Source: Anabaena lutea FACHB-196
Lineage (GTDB): Bacteria > Cyanobacteriota > Cyanobacteriia > Cyanobacteriales > Nostocaceae
Assembly: GCF_014698305.1 (NCBI RefSeq)
Contig: NZ_JACJST010000013.1
Location: forward strand, 1-64,000
Direction: 5' to 3'
Length of the DNA: 64,000 nucleotides
Below the pieces are notes generated by a model, which saw only the letters and a program-made list of their open reading frames with translations, had not been told where the DNA came from and did no database searches. The position numbers and the translations under genes are program-made. Positions 22,036 to 30,789 of this stretch are shown piece after piece; within the stretch, counting starts at the first letter, position 1; the number at the start of each line of letters is the position of its first letter.

Positions 22036-22209
22036 TTACAGCAGATTGCAGATCAATGAGGCTTCGCCGTGAGCGTCAGCCGATAGCTTGCGTGGCGTAG
22101 CCATACGGTACAGAATCTAAATTGAAACCTAGACACCAAGCCTTTTTTACTCCTGACTCCTGACTCCTGAACCGGAGGTCTGCGAAGCGTCTCCTGAATT
22201 CTGCTGTAA
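22036..22209. mobile_element. MITE-like dispersed repeat, copy C, with nested inserts
   Basis: A 174-bp copy with ends TTACAGCAGATT and AATTCTGCTGTAA. Compared with copies B and D it has an extra 47 bp after AATGAGG (about 22060-22106) made of the CTTCGCCGTGAGCGTCAGCC / TAGCTTGCGTGGCGTAGCC palindrome family, and the GGAGGTCTGCGAAGCGTCTCC insert shared with copy A. This shows small palindromes inserting into an older element. Confidence 0.85.
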
Positions 22210-22256
22210 TAATTTTCCCAATTCAAAATCTAAAACCCAAAATCCACAATTGGTAT

Positions 22257-22766
22257 ATGGCTCCCAAAAATAATCTCTTAGGCGATATTTTGTCTTCTTC
22301 GCCAAACTTCTTTTCTCAACTAGTCTTTGGGTTCATTTTAACCATTATCGCCAGCTTCACAGGAGCCTCACTCATCCTGAGTCTCTTTGTGGGTATTATG
22401 GGTGGTTTTGCTTTAGGGTGGTTCACCATAGTCAATGAAAATAACCCCCCGATCCCAAATGTAGCTTCTAATGATGGCATCGATGCTGCACTGAAATACT
22501 GGTTATTTTTCATGTTCTGCTTTGTGTTTTTGGGTTATTCTGCACCGTTAAGTATTTTATTTGGGGGATTTTCTGCTGTCGGTGGAGGCTGGATTATTGC
22601 TTGGTGGAGAAGTAAGGAAGACGCTAGAATTGAGCCGACAGATGAATTTTTTGAAGAAGAAATTGAAGAAACCAATGAGAGGAGTACTAAACAGCAAAAG
22701 AGAAAACCTATCCGCCGTTATCGTCGCGCTCCTGGAAGTTTCAATTTTCGGTTTTGGCAAAAGTAA
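22257..22766 (+). CDS. Small membrane protein of unknown function
   Basis: A 169-residue protein with about four hydrophobic segments (FFSQLVFGFILTIIASF, ILSLFVGIMGGFALGWF, YWLFFMFCFVFLGYSA and a Gly-rich helix). An acidic stretch follows (DEFFEEEIEETNE), and the tail is very basic (KQQKRKPIRRYRRAP). The basic cytoplasmic tail might touch nucleic acid or lipid, but no function can be assigned. It lies 49 bp upstream of the DUF218 gene and may be co-transcribed with it. Confidence 0.75.
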   Translation: MAPKNNLLGDILSSSPNFFSQLVFGFILTIIASFTGASLILSLFVGIMGGFALGWFTIVNENNPPIPNVASNDGIDAALKYWLFFMFCFVFLGYSAPLSILFGGFSAVGGGWIIAWWRSKEDARIEPTDEFFEEEIEETNERSTKQQKRKPIRRYRRAPGSFNFRFWQK

Positions 22767-22815
22767 AATTGGTGATTAGTTATTGGGTGAAAGAGGCAAT
22801 TAAGAATTATAAATT

Positions 22816-23607
22816 ATGTTCCTATATCTTTCTAAATTATTGCCTCTGTTTTTTTACCCTTTGGGATTAGCTAGTGTCAGCTTGATAGTGGCTTTGGTAA
22901 CGTTGTGGAAACGTCCACGAATTGCGGCGATCGCTATTAGTCTATCTTTAATTTTATTACTCGTGTGCAGTAATGGTTGGGTGGCTAAGTCTTTGGTGCG
23001 ATCGCTAGAATGGCAAAATATCCCTGCGGACCTAATCCCCAACGCAGAAGCTATTGTGGTCTTAGGTGGTGCAACTAAATCAGCAATTTGGCCACGTCCG
23101 ACTGTGGATTTAAGTGAACCAGGCGATCGCGTTATTTATGCGGCTCAACTCTATCGGCAAAAAAAAGCGCCTATAATCATCTTAAGTGGCGGTCGCATTG
23201 ATTGGCGTGGTAGTGGTTCCCCAGAGTCAGCAGATATGGCAGCTATCCTCACGTCTATTGGTATCCCAGCCGAAGTAATAATTCAAGAACCATTATCTCT
23301 CAATACCTATGAAAATGCTGTCAATGTCCGTAAAATTCTGGAATATAGGGGAATTAAACAGGTATTATTAGTAACTTCTGCCATGCATATGCCGCGATCG
23401 CTCAAAATATTTCAACGTCAAGGTATTGATGTCATCCCTGCACCAACCGACTTTTTAGTTAGCCAAGGCGAACTCCAAGAAATCACCAGCACTCCCAAAG
23501 CCGCTATACTGAATTTATTACCAGATTCTAATAACTTGAATCAATTTACCAGTGCTTTAAAAGAATATATTGGCAGTTTTATTTATAGCTTACGGGGTTG
23601 GATATAA
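22816..23607 (+). CDS. YdcF/ElyC-type DUF218 membrane protein
   Basis: Two N-terminal membrane helices (residues 5-50) are followed by a DUF218 domain: EAIVVLGGATKS, IILSGGRI, ESADMAAIL, LNTYENAVNVRKIL and VTSAMHMPRSLKIFQ. Members such as ElyC and SanA act in cell-envelope synthesis in enterobacteria; the reaction is not settled. The domain should face the periplasm. The length of 263 residues is normal for the family. Confidence 0.88.
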   Translation: MFLYLSKLLPLFFYPLGLASVSLIVALVTLWKRPRIAAIAISLSLILLLVCSNGWVAKSLVRSLEWQNIPADLIPNAEAIVVLGGATKSAIWPRPTVDLSEPGDRVIYAAQLYRQKKAPIIILSGGRIDWRGSGSPESADMAAILTSIGIPAEVIIQEPLSLNTYENAVNVRKILEYRGIKQVLLVTSAMHMPRSLKIFQRQGIDVIPAPTDFLVSQGELQEITSTPKAAILNLLPDSNNLNQFTSALKEYIGSFIYSLRGWI

Positions 23608-23608
23608 A

Positions 23609-23650
23609 TGCTTGTTTGGGCTTGTTTGGGCTTGTTTGGGCTTGTTTGGC
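23609..23650. repeat. Tandem decamer GCTTGTTTGG, four copies
   Basis: Four nearly perfect 10-bp units start right after the DUF218 stop codon. Confidence 0.85.
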
Positions 23651-23670
23651 GACAACAATTCAATTCAAAA

Positions 23671-23778
23671 TTACAGCAGATTGCAGATCAATGAGGTACA
23701 GAATCAAAATTGAAACCTATACACATTCGCCAGTTTTACTCCTGAATCCTGAATCCTGACTCCTGAATTCTGCTGTAA
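23671..23778. mobile_element. MITE-like dispersed repeat, copy D
   Basis: A 108-bp copy bounded by TTACAGCAGATT and AATTCTGCTGTAA. In place of the palindromic insert it has a short CCTGAAT/CCTGACT tandem. It is probably the simplest form of the family in this window. Confidence 0.85.
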
Positions 23779-23812
23779 ATAACTTATCCCAATTACCAAT
23801 TAGCAATTACCG

Positions 23813-24034
23813 ATGAGTAAAGAATTACCATATATTGTCCCATCACCTCAATCGGAAGTTGACGAAACCTTTGCCAGCTACCAAACAACCCACCAATTCT
23901 ATCATGAAGTTCACACACGTTCTGAATTTGAGCGTCATTGCCAGTGGTATTCCACAACCGCAGCCCAAAATCGCAGAGACTTAGAAAAAATGCGCGGCGA
24001 ACTGAATATTATGCAGTGGTTTTGTCGCCGCTAA
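23813..24034 (+). CDS. Small conserved-looking hypothetical protein
   Basis: A 73-residue soluble protein with no known motif. It begins MSKELPYIVPSPQSEVDET and ends KMRGELNIMQWFCRR. Sensible composition and a clean ATG support a real gene. It converges on ftrV with an 8-bp gap. No function can be proposed. Confidence 0.6.
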   Translation: MSKELPYIVPSPQSEVDETFASYQTTHQFYHEVHTRSEFERHCQWYSTTAAQNRRDLEKMRGELNIMQWFCRR

Positions 24035-24042
24035 TGAATTAT

Positions 24043-24309
24043 TTAAATAACTTCTAATTCATCCTCGCGTAAATGAGCTTTAAATTTTTTACTAAACTGG
24101 ACTAAGAGTGGAAAGTTAGCGCTCACAGGTCTATCGTTCCATTGAGTAACAATAGCGCTGATTTCGCCTTCTGTACCTTTGATTTCAAAAGCCTGGCCGC
24201 GATGCTCAGGATGATGATAAACCACTACCGATTCTTTAACACGAACGCGATCGCCAACTTTCATAACATTACTTACATTTAACTTTTGCTGTTCCACAAC
24301 CATCTCCAC
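24043..24309 (-). CDS. ftrV: Ferredoxin-thioredoxin reductase, variable chain
   Basis: The non-catalytic, SH3-like subunit of ferredoxin-thioredoxin reductase, which passes light-derived electrons from ferredoxin to thioredoxin. The signature VGDRVRVKESVVVYHHPEHR, the PVSANFPLLVQF strand and the C-terminal HLREDELEVI are diagnostic. The frame opens at GTG 24309. The usual family start is near the internal ATG at 24264 (MKVGDRVRV), so the first 15 residues are uncertain. The catalytic subunit gene ftrC is not in the window. Confidence 0.93.
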   Translation of the reverse strand: MEMVVEQQKLNVSNVMKVGDRVRVKESVVVYHHPEHRGQAFEIKGTEGEISAIVTQWNDRPVSANFPLLVQFSKKFKAHLREDELEVI

Positions 24310-24469
24310 AGCTATCCGTCACTGAAATTGCTTTAATGAACTGTTCCTCAAGATAGGCTGTTGCTGCTATCCAGAGTTAGATGGTCATTTTCAGCATCGA
24401 GCGGACTCTATTACTGATTTTTCACGCTTGGACGATTTTACCATAGATGGGCAATGGTCAAATATGACC

Positions 24470-26419
24470 TTATTTGCGTTCTGGACATAATTGCTGTACT
24501 TTTTGCGGAAGTTGCTGACAAGCTTGCCCAAAAGATTGAGGATTTAGTTGCCACCAAGCAAATAAACCCAGACTAGCACTTCCTACCAGCAAAGCGAAGA
24601 ATCCCACCAGCATGACCACAAGCTTACCCCGATTTGGTTGTTTAACGGGAATTTGGGCAGGTTCCTCTGTCAAATCTAAATCTAGCAAGGTTTGAGAACT
24701 GTCTGCTAATGGTTCTACGGCTGGGGCTTCTAGTTCTGAAGATTCCACATCTGGTGCTGTAGGTTCCTCTGGTGCAATAGGTTCTATTACCAAGGGTGCA
24801 GGTGTAATCGGCACTAAAAAGGCTTGAGAGATTCGGCAAAGTGTGATCACAACAGATGTATTATCTTGACCATTTTTTTCATTTGCCAGCTTCACCCATT
24901 TCTGGGCAGCATCTGCTACTGATAGTTGACCTGTTAATAGTGGAATTGCGTAATCTTGCCAAGATTTTTCCACCCAGTCATGATCACTTAAACCATCTGA
25001 ACACAGCAACAAAATCCCGTCTTCTTCCAAGATCAAGCGCTTGATGGCAAAGTTGAGAAATTCCGCTTCTCTTGTGCCTAATGCTTGGGTGAGGGCATTG
25101 GCATTAGCTGCTTGAATTGCTTGGCGATACAGACTTTGCCCAAAGCATACTTCCCTTGTGGCCATATCATCATCTATTGTCAGTAATTGGCAATAGTTGG
25201 GAGTTATCCAGTAAGCACGACTATCACCAACAGTCGCTAAGTAAAGTTCATGGGCATTTTCTGACTCCCAGCCAGCGGTTGTGACTACTTTTTGTGGTAG
25301 TTGTATAGCCATAACTAAAGTCGTTGCCATGCGTTCTCTACCTTGGCGGTTTTGTTCGTCATTGCGTGACCAAATCATGTTATTCACTACCCGCAAGCTG
25401 GCAGCTAATTGCTGCTGCAACAAGTCTGGGGGGACAAATTCTGTTTGTTCGGTGACATCTTTTAGCAAAGCGCGAATTTGCAACTTCAGGGACTGCACTG
25501 CTAATTTACTGGCAACTTCGCCGCCTTCATGTCCACCAATGCCATCACAAACAATTGATAAGTGTGGGTATAAAGAGTCTTTTAAGTCTTCAGAGTTACT
25601 GGGGTAACAGGTGTCTTCGTTATGTCTCATGACTACCCCTGAATCTGTCACTCCTGCGACTGTTAGCATTAAGGGCAACTCAGATGCTGATATTAGTAAT
25701 AATTGATTGAGTTGGCTGGCTATGGCTGTGAATTCTGCCTCTTTTTGGCACATTTGCTGGACTATGCTGCCTAAACTTTGGGCAATTTCTGTTTTTGCCC
25801 CTGCTACCCAAGGCTGCCAGGACTGACCCAAATCCTGTAAGCTAATTGTCTCTGTTGTGGGGTGAAGTTCTAACAACTTTACACACCAACCTTGCACAAG
25901 TAAGTTATCTGCTATGAGCAAACTTTGGGCTACTCCCAATTCTGATAATGGTGTCCACAGTTGGAGAATTTGCCATAGCCAGTAAACTTGTCTGACTGGT
26001 TTTGCTTCTTCCCAAGCTGCGGTAATAGTTGGGTAGAGATTTCCCATTTCATCTATGGGCGCATTTTCTAGCAGTAGGATATCACTAGCATCTAAGGAAC
26101 TAGTAAATCCGTAGGGTTGGGGAATGTGTAACTGCTGTTGATATAACTTGAGGTAAGGAATAACTGTTTTTGGCAATTCTGACGGTATTTCTGGTGGTAG
26201 TCCTGGTTGAGTATCTAGCCAAATCTGCTGTGTAATTACTTCATACCTATCTGCTACCAATGTCCCTGGTAACATTTTCGCTGCTTCTGTGCCAGTCGCC
26301 CAAAGATAGCGGTAAATTAGGGGAGTTTGGCAACTGACACAAAACCTATCTCCGACAGAATTAATCGGTTGATTACAGTCTGGATTTGGGCAATGAATGA
26401 TCTTTTGAGTAGAAATCAT
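24470..26419 (-). CDS. PP2C-type protein serine/threonine phosphatase with zinc ribbon and membrane anchor
   Basis: A 649-residue protein. The N-terminus has a zinc ribbon (HCPNPDCNQP and FCVSCQTP). A ~200-residue poorly defined region follows, then a PP2C phosphatase domain (about 255-500) with RHNEDTCYP, VCDGIGGHEGGEVA, ATVGDSRAYWI, LCSDGLSDH and GQDNTSVVI, which supply the Mg/Mn-binding aspartates. An acidic Pro-rich linker leads to one membrane helix near residue 615. The N-terminal catalytic part is therefore probably cytoplasmic. It likely reverses Ser/Thr kinase signals; targets are unknown. It is a single gene, with no kinase beside it. Confidence 0.9.
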   Translation of the reverse strand: MISTQKIIHCPNPDCNQPINSVGDRFCVSCQTPLIYRYLWATGTEAAKMLPGTLVADRYEVITQQIWLDTQPGLPPEIPSELPKTVIPYLKLYQQQLHIPQPYGFTSSLDASDILLLENAPIDEMGNLYPTITAAWEEAKPVRQVYWLWQILQLWTPLSELGVAQSLLIADNLLVQGWCVKLLELHPTTETISLQDLGQSWQPWVAGAKTEIAQSLGSIVQQMCQKEAEFTAIASQLNQLLLISASELPLMLTVAGVTDSGVVMRHNEDTCYPSNSEDLKDSLYPHLSIVCDGIGGHEGGEVASKLAVQSLKLQIRALLKDVTEQTEFVPPDLLQQQLAASLRVVNNMIWSRNDEQNRQGRERMATTLVMAIQLPQKVVTTAGWESENAHELYLATVGDSRAYWITPNYCQLLTIDDDMATREVCFGQSLYRQAIQAANANALTQALGTREAEFLNFAIKRLILEEDGILLLCSDGLSDHDWVEKSWQDYAIPLLTGQLSVADAAQKWVKLANEKNGQDNTSVVITLCRISQAFLVPITPAPLVIEPIAPEEPTAPDVESSELEAPAVEPLADSSQTLLDLDLTEEPAQIPVKQPNRGKLVVMLVGFFALLVGSASLGLFAWWQLNPQSFGQACQQLPQKVQQLCPERK

Positions 26420-26659
26420 AATGTATAAATTATAAAGAATGAATTAACTTGTGAATTTCGATTAAGTTTAGCTGTCAATGACTGGAAGATTATAATAAAC
26501 TCGGTTTGTGTACCCCAGGCTACACCTTATTAATCAATTTAATCAAAAATTGCCTGTTAAAATTACCAAGTTTTATTTTCCGTAATTCATCAGGGTATGA
26601 CTGTATATAATCACAGAAATATATTTAGCTGAATGTAATGTAGTGTCTAGGATGGCGCT

Positions 26660-27094
26660 ATGCCAATTTTTACTTTAATTTGGCTGCTGGCAGGATCGGT
26701 TCTGTGTTTAATGGAACTGTTTTTACCATCGGCTTTTGTGGCTTTCATGATGGGAATTAGCGCTTTTGCGGTGGCGCTACTGTCTCAACTCGGTTTGGGA
26801 AGTGTCTGGCTGCAAGTCGCAGTTTGGCTGTTGCTTTCCACAATGCTGGTTTTCCTTTCTCGGCGATTTTTACAACCACGACGGCGCAAGTCAAAAATTC
26901 AGGATGCAGTTATTGCAGAAACTTTAACAGAAATTCCTGTGGGACAAACAGGGCGGGTTTTATACGAGGGTAATTCTTGGCGGGCTAGGTGTGATGATGA
27001 CAAACTTAGCGTACCACCTCATCAAAGTGTCTATGTGGTGAGAAGGGAAGGTACTACTTTAATTGTGATGCCAGAAAATGTGTTGCATTCTTAG
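26660..27094 (+). CDS. NfeD-family membrane protein
   Basis: Two to three N-terminal membrane helices (residues 3-70) and a C-terminal OB-like domain containing VGQTGRVLYEGNSWRAR. This is the short NfeD1b-type partner of SPFH/stomatin proteins, and the next gene is indeed a SPFH protein 62 bp downstream. The pair probably forms a membrane microdomain complex. Confidence 0.9.
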   Translation: MPIFTLIWLLAGSVLCLMELFLPSAFVAFMMGISAFAVALLSQLGLGSVWLQVAVWLLLSTMLVFLSRRFLQPRRRKSKIQDAVIAETLTEIPVGQTGRVLYEGNSWRARCDDDKLSVPPHQSVYVVRREGTTLIVMPENVLHS

Positions 27095-27156
27095 TCTGTG
27101 GTGATTGGTTTGTAAAATCTAGACTCAGAAATTAGGAGAATTATTGGAGAATTATT

Positions 27157-28122
27157 ATGGAACAGTTTTTTTTACTTGTCTTTTTGGCGCTTGGTGGTTC
27201 TGCTGTTGCCGGCTCTGTGCGTGTTGTCAATCAGGGAAATGAAGCTTTGGTGGAAAGATTAGGTAGTTATAACAAGAAAATGCAACCAGGGCTAAATTTT
27301 GTTCTGCCTTTCCTTGATAAAGTTGTCTACCGAGAAACTATCCGCGAAAAAGTCTTAGATATTCCTCCCCAAAAGTGCATTACCCGCGACAATGTGGGGA
27401 TTGAGGTGGATGCTGTGGTTTACTGGCGGATTGTGGATATGGAAAAAGCCTGGTATAAGGTGGAAAATTTGCAGTCGGCCATGGTTAATTTGGTGTTAAC
27501 TCAAATTCGCTCGGAAATGGGACAATTGGAGTTAGATCAAACTTTTACTGCCCGTTCTCAAATCAATGAGCTTTTGTTACAGGATTTGGATGTTTCTACT
27601 GATCCTTGGGGTGTGAAGGTGACAAGGGTTGAGTTGAGGGATATTATCCCTTCTCAGGCGGTGCGGGAAGCTATGGAATTGCAAATGTCGGCTGAACGAC
27701 GGAAACGGGCATCAATTCTCACTTCTGAGGGCGATAGAGAATCTGCTGTTAATAGTGCTAGGGGTAAGGCTGATGCTCAACTTCTGGATGCTGAAGCCCG
27801 ACAAAAATCAGTAATTTTACAAGCTGAAGCTGAACAAAAAGCAATTATTTTAAAGGCGCAAGCTGAACGCCAACAACAGGTTCTCAGGGCGCAGGCTATT
27901 GCGGAATCAGCAGAAATTATTTCCCAAAAAATTAAAACTAACCCTGAAGCTAAGAAGGCTGTGGAAGTTCTGTTTGCTTTGGGTTATCTGGATATGGGGA
28001 CAACTATTGGTAAAAGCGATAGTAGTAAGGTGATTTTTATAGATCCTCGCACTATTCCCGCTGCTTTAGAGGGGATACGTTCTGTGGTGTCTGATGTTTC
28101 TACTGGCTCAAACCCTCAGTAA
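27157..28122 (+). CDS. SPFH/band 7 (stomatin/QmcA-like) membrane protein
   Basis: One N-terminal membrane segment, then the SPFH domain (about 20-190: [36 protein letters not shown]), an Ala/Glu/Lys coiled coil (about 190-265) and a C-terminal oligomerisation tail. It forms large membrane-associated rings that organise microdomains or regulate proteases in other bacteria. It is paired with NfeD upstream, a known association. AGGAGAATT motifs lie before the ATG. Confidence 0.94.
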   Translation: MEQFFLLVFLALGGSAVAGSVRVVNQGNEALVERLGSYNKKMQPGLNFVLPFLDKVVYRETIREKVLDIPPQKCITRDNVGIEVDAVVYWRIVDMEKAWYKVENLQSAMVNLVLTQIRSEMGQLELDQTFTARSQINELLLQDLDVSTDPWGVKVTRVELRDIIPSQAVREAMELQMSAERRKRASILTSEGDRESAVNSARGKADAQLLDAEARQKSVILQAEAEQKAIILKAQAERQQQVLRAQAIAESAEIISQKIKTNPEAKKAVEVLFALGYLDMGTTIGKSDSSKVIFIDPRTIPAALEGIRSVVSDVSTGSNPQ

Positions 28123-28340
28123 TATCGTGTTCGGTTAAAGACTTATGATTAGGGCGGACACGGAGAGGGGGAGACACGGGGACACGGGGACGCTGAGACG
28201 CGGGGACACGGGGACGCGGGGACGCGGGGACGCTGAGAAAATTAAGAATAACTTAATCACCAGTGACCAATGACCAATGACCAATGACTAATGACTAATG
28301 ACTAATCACCAATGACTAATCACCAATGACTAATGACTAA
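28123..28340. repeat. Two short-tandem-repeat arrays reaching into the Fur-family stop codon
   Basis: GACACGGG/GACGCGGG units occupy about 28154-28237, preceded by a decayed half of the 20195 element. A second array of AATGACTA/AATGACCA units occupies about 28259-28340. The second array extends into the 3' end of the Fur-family gene, so the final residues of that protein are encoded by repeat DNA. Confidence 0.85.
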
Positions 28341-28719
28341 TTTCTTGACATTGGTTACACAAGCCGAAAAATTCTAAGGTGTGATAAAAAACTTTGAATT
28401 TATGGCTGGCTTTTAATTCTGTTTCTAGTTCATGGACGGGACATTGATGAATGGGTATGGAAAGTCCACATTGTAGGCAAGTTAGGTGATGTTTGTCTTG
28501 CTGGGTGAGGCTATAGAGGGCTTCTCCATTAGCCAATGTTCGCACCTGTACCTGTCCTTCTAGTTTGAGGGCTTCCAGTGAGCGATAAACTGTTGCTAAA
28601 CCCATGCTCTGACTGCGATTACGTAGTTCTACGTAAAGGTCTTGGGCGGAAATGCCTTGTTTAATGTTTTTTAACAGGTTTAAAATTCGCTCTTGACTGC
28701 GGGTGCGTATAGCTCTCAT
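28330..28719 (-). CDS. zur: Fur-family metalloregulator, probably Zur (FurB type)
   Basis: A 129-residue Fur-family repressor. The N-terminal winged HTH includes ISAQDLYVELRNRSQSMGLATVYRSLEALK. The dimer domain shows HHLTCLQCG and a C-terminal CNQCQ, the two CxxC pairs of the structural zinc site, plus the HQCPVHELE segment. The sequence most resembles cyanobacterial Zur/FurB, which represses zinc-uptake genes; PerR-type assignment is possible. No zinc transporter is adjacent. The last three residues (ISH) and the stop come from a tandem repeat array. Confidence 0.85.
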   Translation of the reverse strand: MRAIRTRSQERILNLLKNIKQGISAQDLYVELRNRSQSMGLATVYRSLEALKLEGQVQVRTLANGEALYSLTQQDKHHLTCLQCGLSIPIHQCPVHELETELKASHKFKVFYHTLEFFGLCNQCQEISH

Positions 28720-29034
28720 AGCAATTTTAGATTTTAGATTTTGAATGGGGAATTATAAAAATTTGGTATCATGGATGACTCTTTTAAATTAGCATCTGTG
28801 ATGTCAGTTTTTTTAGCGGCTAACTGATAAATTAACTTTAATACCTTTCTGAAGATGAAACTGCATAGAATAGAAGATTAAGAATAATTGACCGCAGATA
28901 AACACGGATAAATCAATGGATTTGATGATTCTGTGCAGCTTCACATAAAATTGAACTGGTTTGGGATTATATTTTCACCCAGTTGGAACAGTAAAGTTAT
29001 AGTATAGCGATCGCAGCATTCAGCAAAAAGACCT
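28720..29034. promoter_or_regulatory. Divergent promoter region between the Fur-family gene and purS
   Basis: About 315 bp with no gene, including a HIP1 octamer at 29007-29014. It must carry promoters for both directions, but I cannot point to a convincing Zur box or -10/-35 pair. Confidence 0.4.
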
Positions 29035-29313
29035 GTGCAAAGAAAATATTTAGCTAAAATTTTCGTGACGCTTCGGCCTTCAGTCTTAGATCCTGCTGGT
29101 GTGGCTGTACAATCTGGCCTCAAGCAACTGGGATACGATAATGTTGAGCAGGTGCGTATTGGCAAGTATATGGAAGTCACCATCATTTCTCCTGAGGAGA
29201 CTAAAGCGCGTCATGACCTAAATCAAATGTGTGACCAAATGTTAGCAAATCCGGTGATTGAAAATTACCGCTTTGAGTTGATTGAAGTCGAATCACAAAC
29301 GGGAGTGTTCTGA
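29035..29313 (+). CDS. purS: Phosphoribosylformylglycinamidine synthase subunit PurS
   Basis: A small bridging subunit of the three-part FGAM synthase (PurS-PurQ-PurL) of purine synthesis. Typical segments are FVTLRPSVLDPAGVAVQSGL, VRIGKYMEV and the C-terminal NPVIENYRFEL. The start is GTG at 29035. purQ follows after 95 bp of tandem repeat, so the two are likely one operon. purL is not in the window. Confidence 0.95.
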   Translation: MQRKYLAKIFVTLRPSVLDPAGVAVQSGLKQLGYDNVEQVRIGKYMEVTIISPEETKARHDLNQMCDQMLANPVIENYRFELIEVESQTGVF

Positions 29314-29350
29314 AGTAGGTAATGAGAAATTGGTGATTGGTGAATGGGAA

Positions 29351-29405
29351 ATAACCATTACTAATCACCAATGACTAATGACTAATGACCAATGACTTAT
29401 GACTA
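29351..29405. repeat. AATGACTA-type tandem repeat in the purS-purQ gap
   Basis: About six degenerate copies of AATGACTA/AATCACCA sit just before the purQ start and again replace a Shine-Dalgarno sequence. It is the same family as the array at 28259-28340. Confidence 0.75.
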
Positions 29406-29408
29406 ATT

Positions 29409-30083
29409 ATGAAATTCGGTGTTTTAGTTTTTCCAGGGTCTAATTGCGATCGCGATGTGGCTTATGTCACTAGAGACTTGCTAGGACAGCCAACGCGCAT
29501 GGTATGGCATCAAGAGACTGATATTAGTGATATAGATGTGGTGATTGTCCCCGGTGGCTTTAGTTACGGGGATTATTTACGTTGTGGTGCGATCGCTCGT
29601 TTTTCTCCTGTGATGCCACAAGTCATTGAACACGCACAAAAGGGTAAGTTTGTCTTGGGTATTTGTAATGGGTTTCAGGTATTAACTGAGGCTGGATTAT
29701 TACCTGGAGTATTAGCGAGAAATCAAGATTTGCATTTTATCTGCGATCGCACTCCCTTGAAAGTTGAGCGTAATAATTTACCTTGGACTCAAGGTTATGC
29801 AGAGGGTGAAATTATCACTTTACCCATTGCTCACGGGGAAGGGCGATTTTATGCTGATAAAAAGACTTTAGCAGAAATTGAAGATAACGGACAAGTTCTA
29901 TTTCGTTACCAAGGGGAAAATCCCAATGGTTCATTAAACAGCATTGCAGGGATTTGTAATCTTCAAGGTAATGTTTTAGGGATGATGCCACATCCTGAAA
30001 GAGCAGCAGATTCTGCGTTAGGTAATAGCGATGGTTTGCGGTTGTTTCAGGGTTTGTTGGGGAAAGTGGCAGCTTTGGTGTAA
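29409..30083 (+). CDS. purQ: Phosphoribosylformylglycinamidine synthase subunit PurQ
   Basis: The glutaminase subunit of FGAM synthase, which feeds ammonia to PurL. It is a class I glutamine amidotransferase fold with the nucleophile in LGICNGFQVLTEAG (the Cys of GICNG), the oxyanion strand VPGGFSYGDYLRCGA, and the His/Glu of the triad in MMPHPERA. The length of 224 residues is normal. It is downstream of purS. Confidence 0.96.
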   Translation: MKFGVLVFPGSNCDRDVAYVTRDLLGQPTRMVWHQETDISDIDVVIVPGGFSYGDYLRCGAIARFSPVMPQVIEHAQKGKFVLGICNGFQVLTEAGLLPGVLARNQDLHFICDRTPLKVERNNLPWTQGYAEGEIITLPIAHGEGRFYADKKTLAEIEDNGQVLFRYQGENPNGSLNSIAGICNLQGNVLGMMPHPERAADSALGNSDGLRLFQGLLGKVAALV

Positions 30084-30176
30084 AGAAAATATGGGCGTGA
30101 AAATTTAAAAAGCGCCCTTTCCTAAAAATCTCCCTGTGCTATTTCTGAAGAAGAATTACTCTACTTAAATTTTGAT

Positions 30177-30764
30177 TTATAGGATTTCTGTTAAATCTAA
30201 TATAAAACCTGGTAAAACATCTTCACCTGATAGACTACTAGGATTATTCAAAATTTCTACATCTTGATTAGGTCGATAAATTTCTACCCGCTTATTTTTC
30301 CTATCTATCAACCAACCCAACCTGACACCATTATCAATATATTCTTGCATTCTGTTTTGTAGTGGTTTTAAATTATCACTGGAAGAACGCAACTCAATCA
30401 CAAAATCAGGTGCAATAGGAGCAAATTTCTTTTGTTGTTCAGTGGTTAAACTATCCCAGCGTTCTTTTTTAATCCAAGCAACATCAGGAGAACATTCTGT
30501 CCCATTAGGAAGTTTAAAACCTGTTGAAGAGTCAAAACCTTTACCTAATTTAGTTTGTTTATTCCAAATTCCTACTTCGACAGCGATATCAAAATTACGA
30601 TTTCCAGTATCGCTGCCAGTTGGTGACATAATTATTAATTCTCCTGTTGCTGTGCGTTCAAATCGCAAGTCGCGGTTATTCTGACAGAGTTCAAAATATT
30701 GATCGTCTGTTAAGTTAATGTTTATTGTAAGGGTGGGAGGTAAAGTAGTGGTTGTGGTTTTCAT
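30177..30764 (-). CDS. Uma2-family (DUF820) putative restriction-like nuclease
   Basis: A 195-residue member of the family greatly expanded in cyanobacteria, with a PD-(D/E)XK-like fold. Visible features are the start FELCQNNRDLRFERTATGEL, SPDVAWIKKERW and FAPIAPDFVIELRS, where the D-x-V-x-E-L element supplies the nuclease acidic residues. The biological role of the family is not established. It lies 25 bp downstream of the ImmA-type protease gene on the same strand and may be the last gene of that operon. Confidence 0.88.
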   Translation of the reverse strand: MKTTTTTLPPTLTININLTDDQYFELCQNNRDLRFERTATGELIIMSPTGSDTGNRNFDIAVEVGIWNKQTKLGKGFDSSTGFKLPNGTECSPDVAWIKKERWDSLTTEQQKKFAPIAPDFVIELRSSSDNLKPLQNRMQEYIDNGVRLGWLIDRKNKRVEIYRPNQDVEILNNPSSLSGEDVLPGFILDLTEIL

Positions 30765-30789
30765 TATGTTTACCTCAAGGTACTAATTT

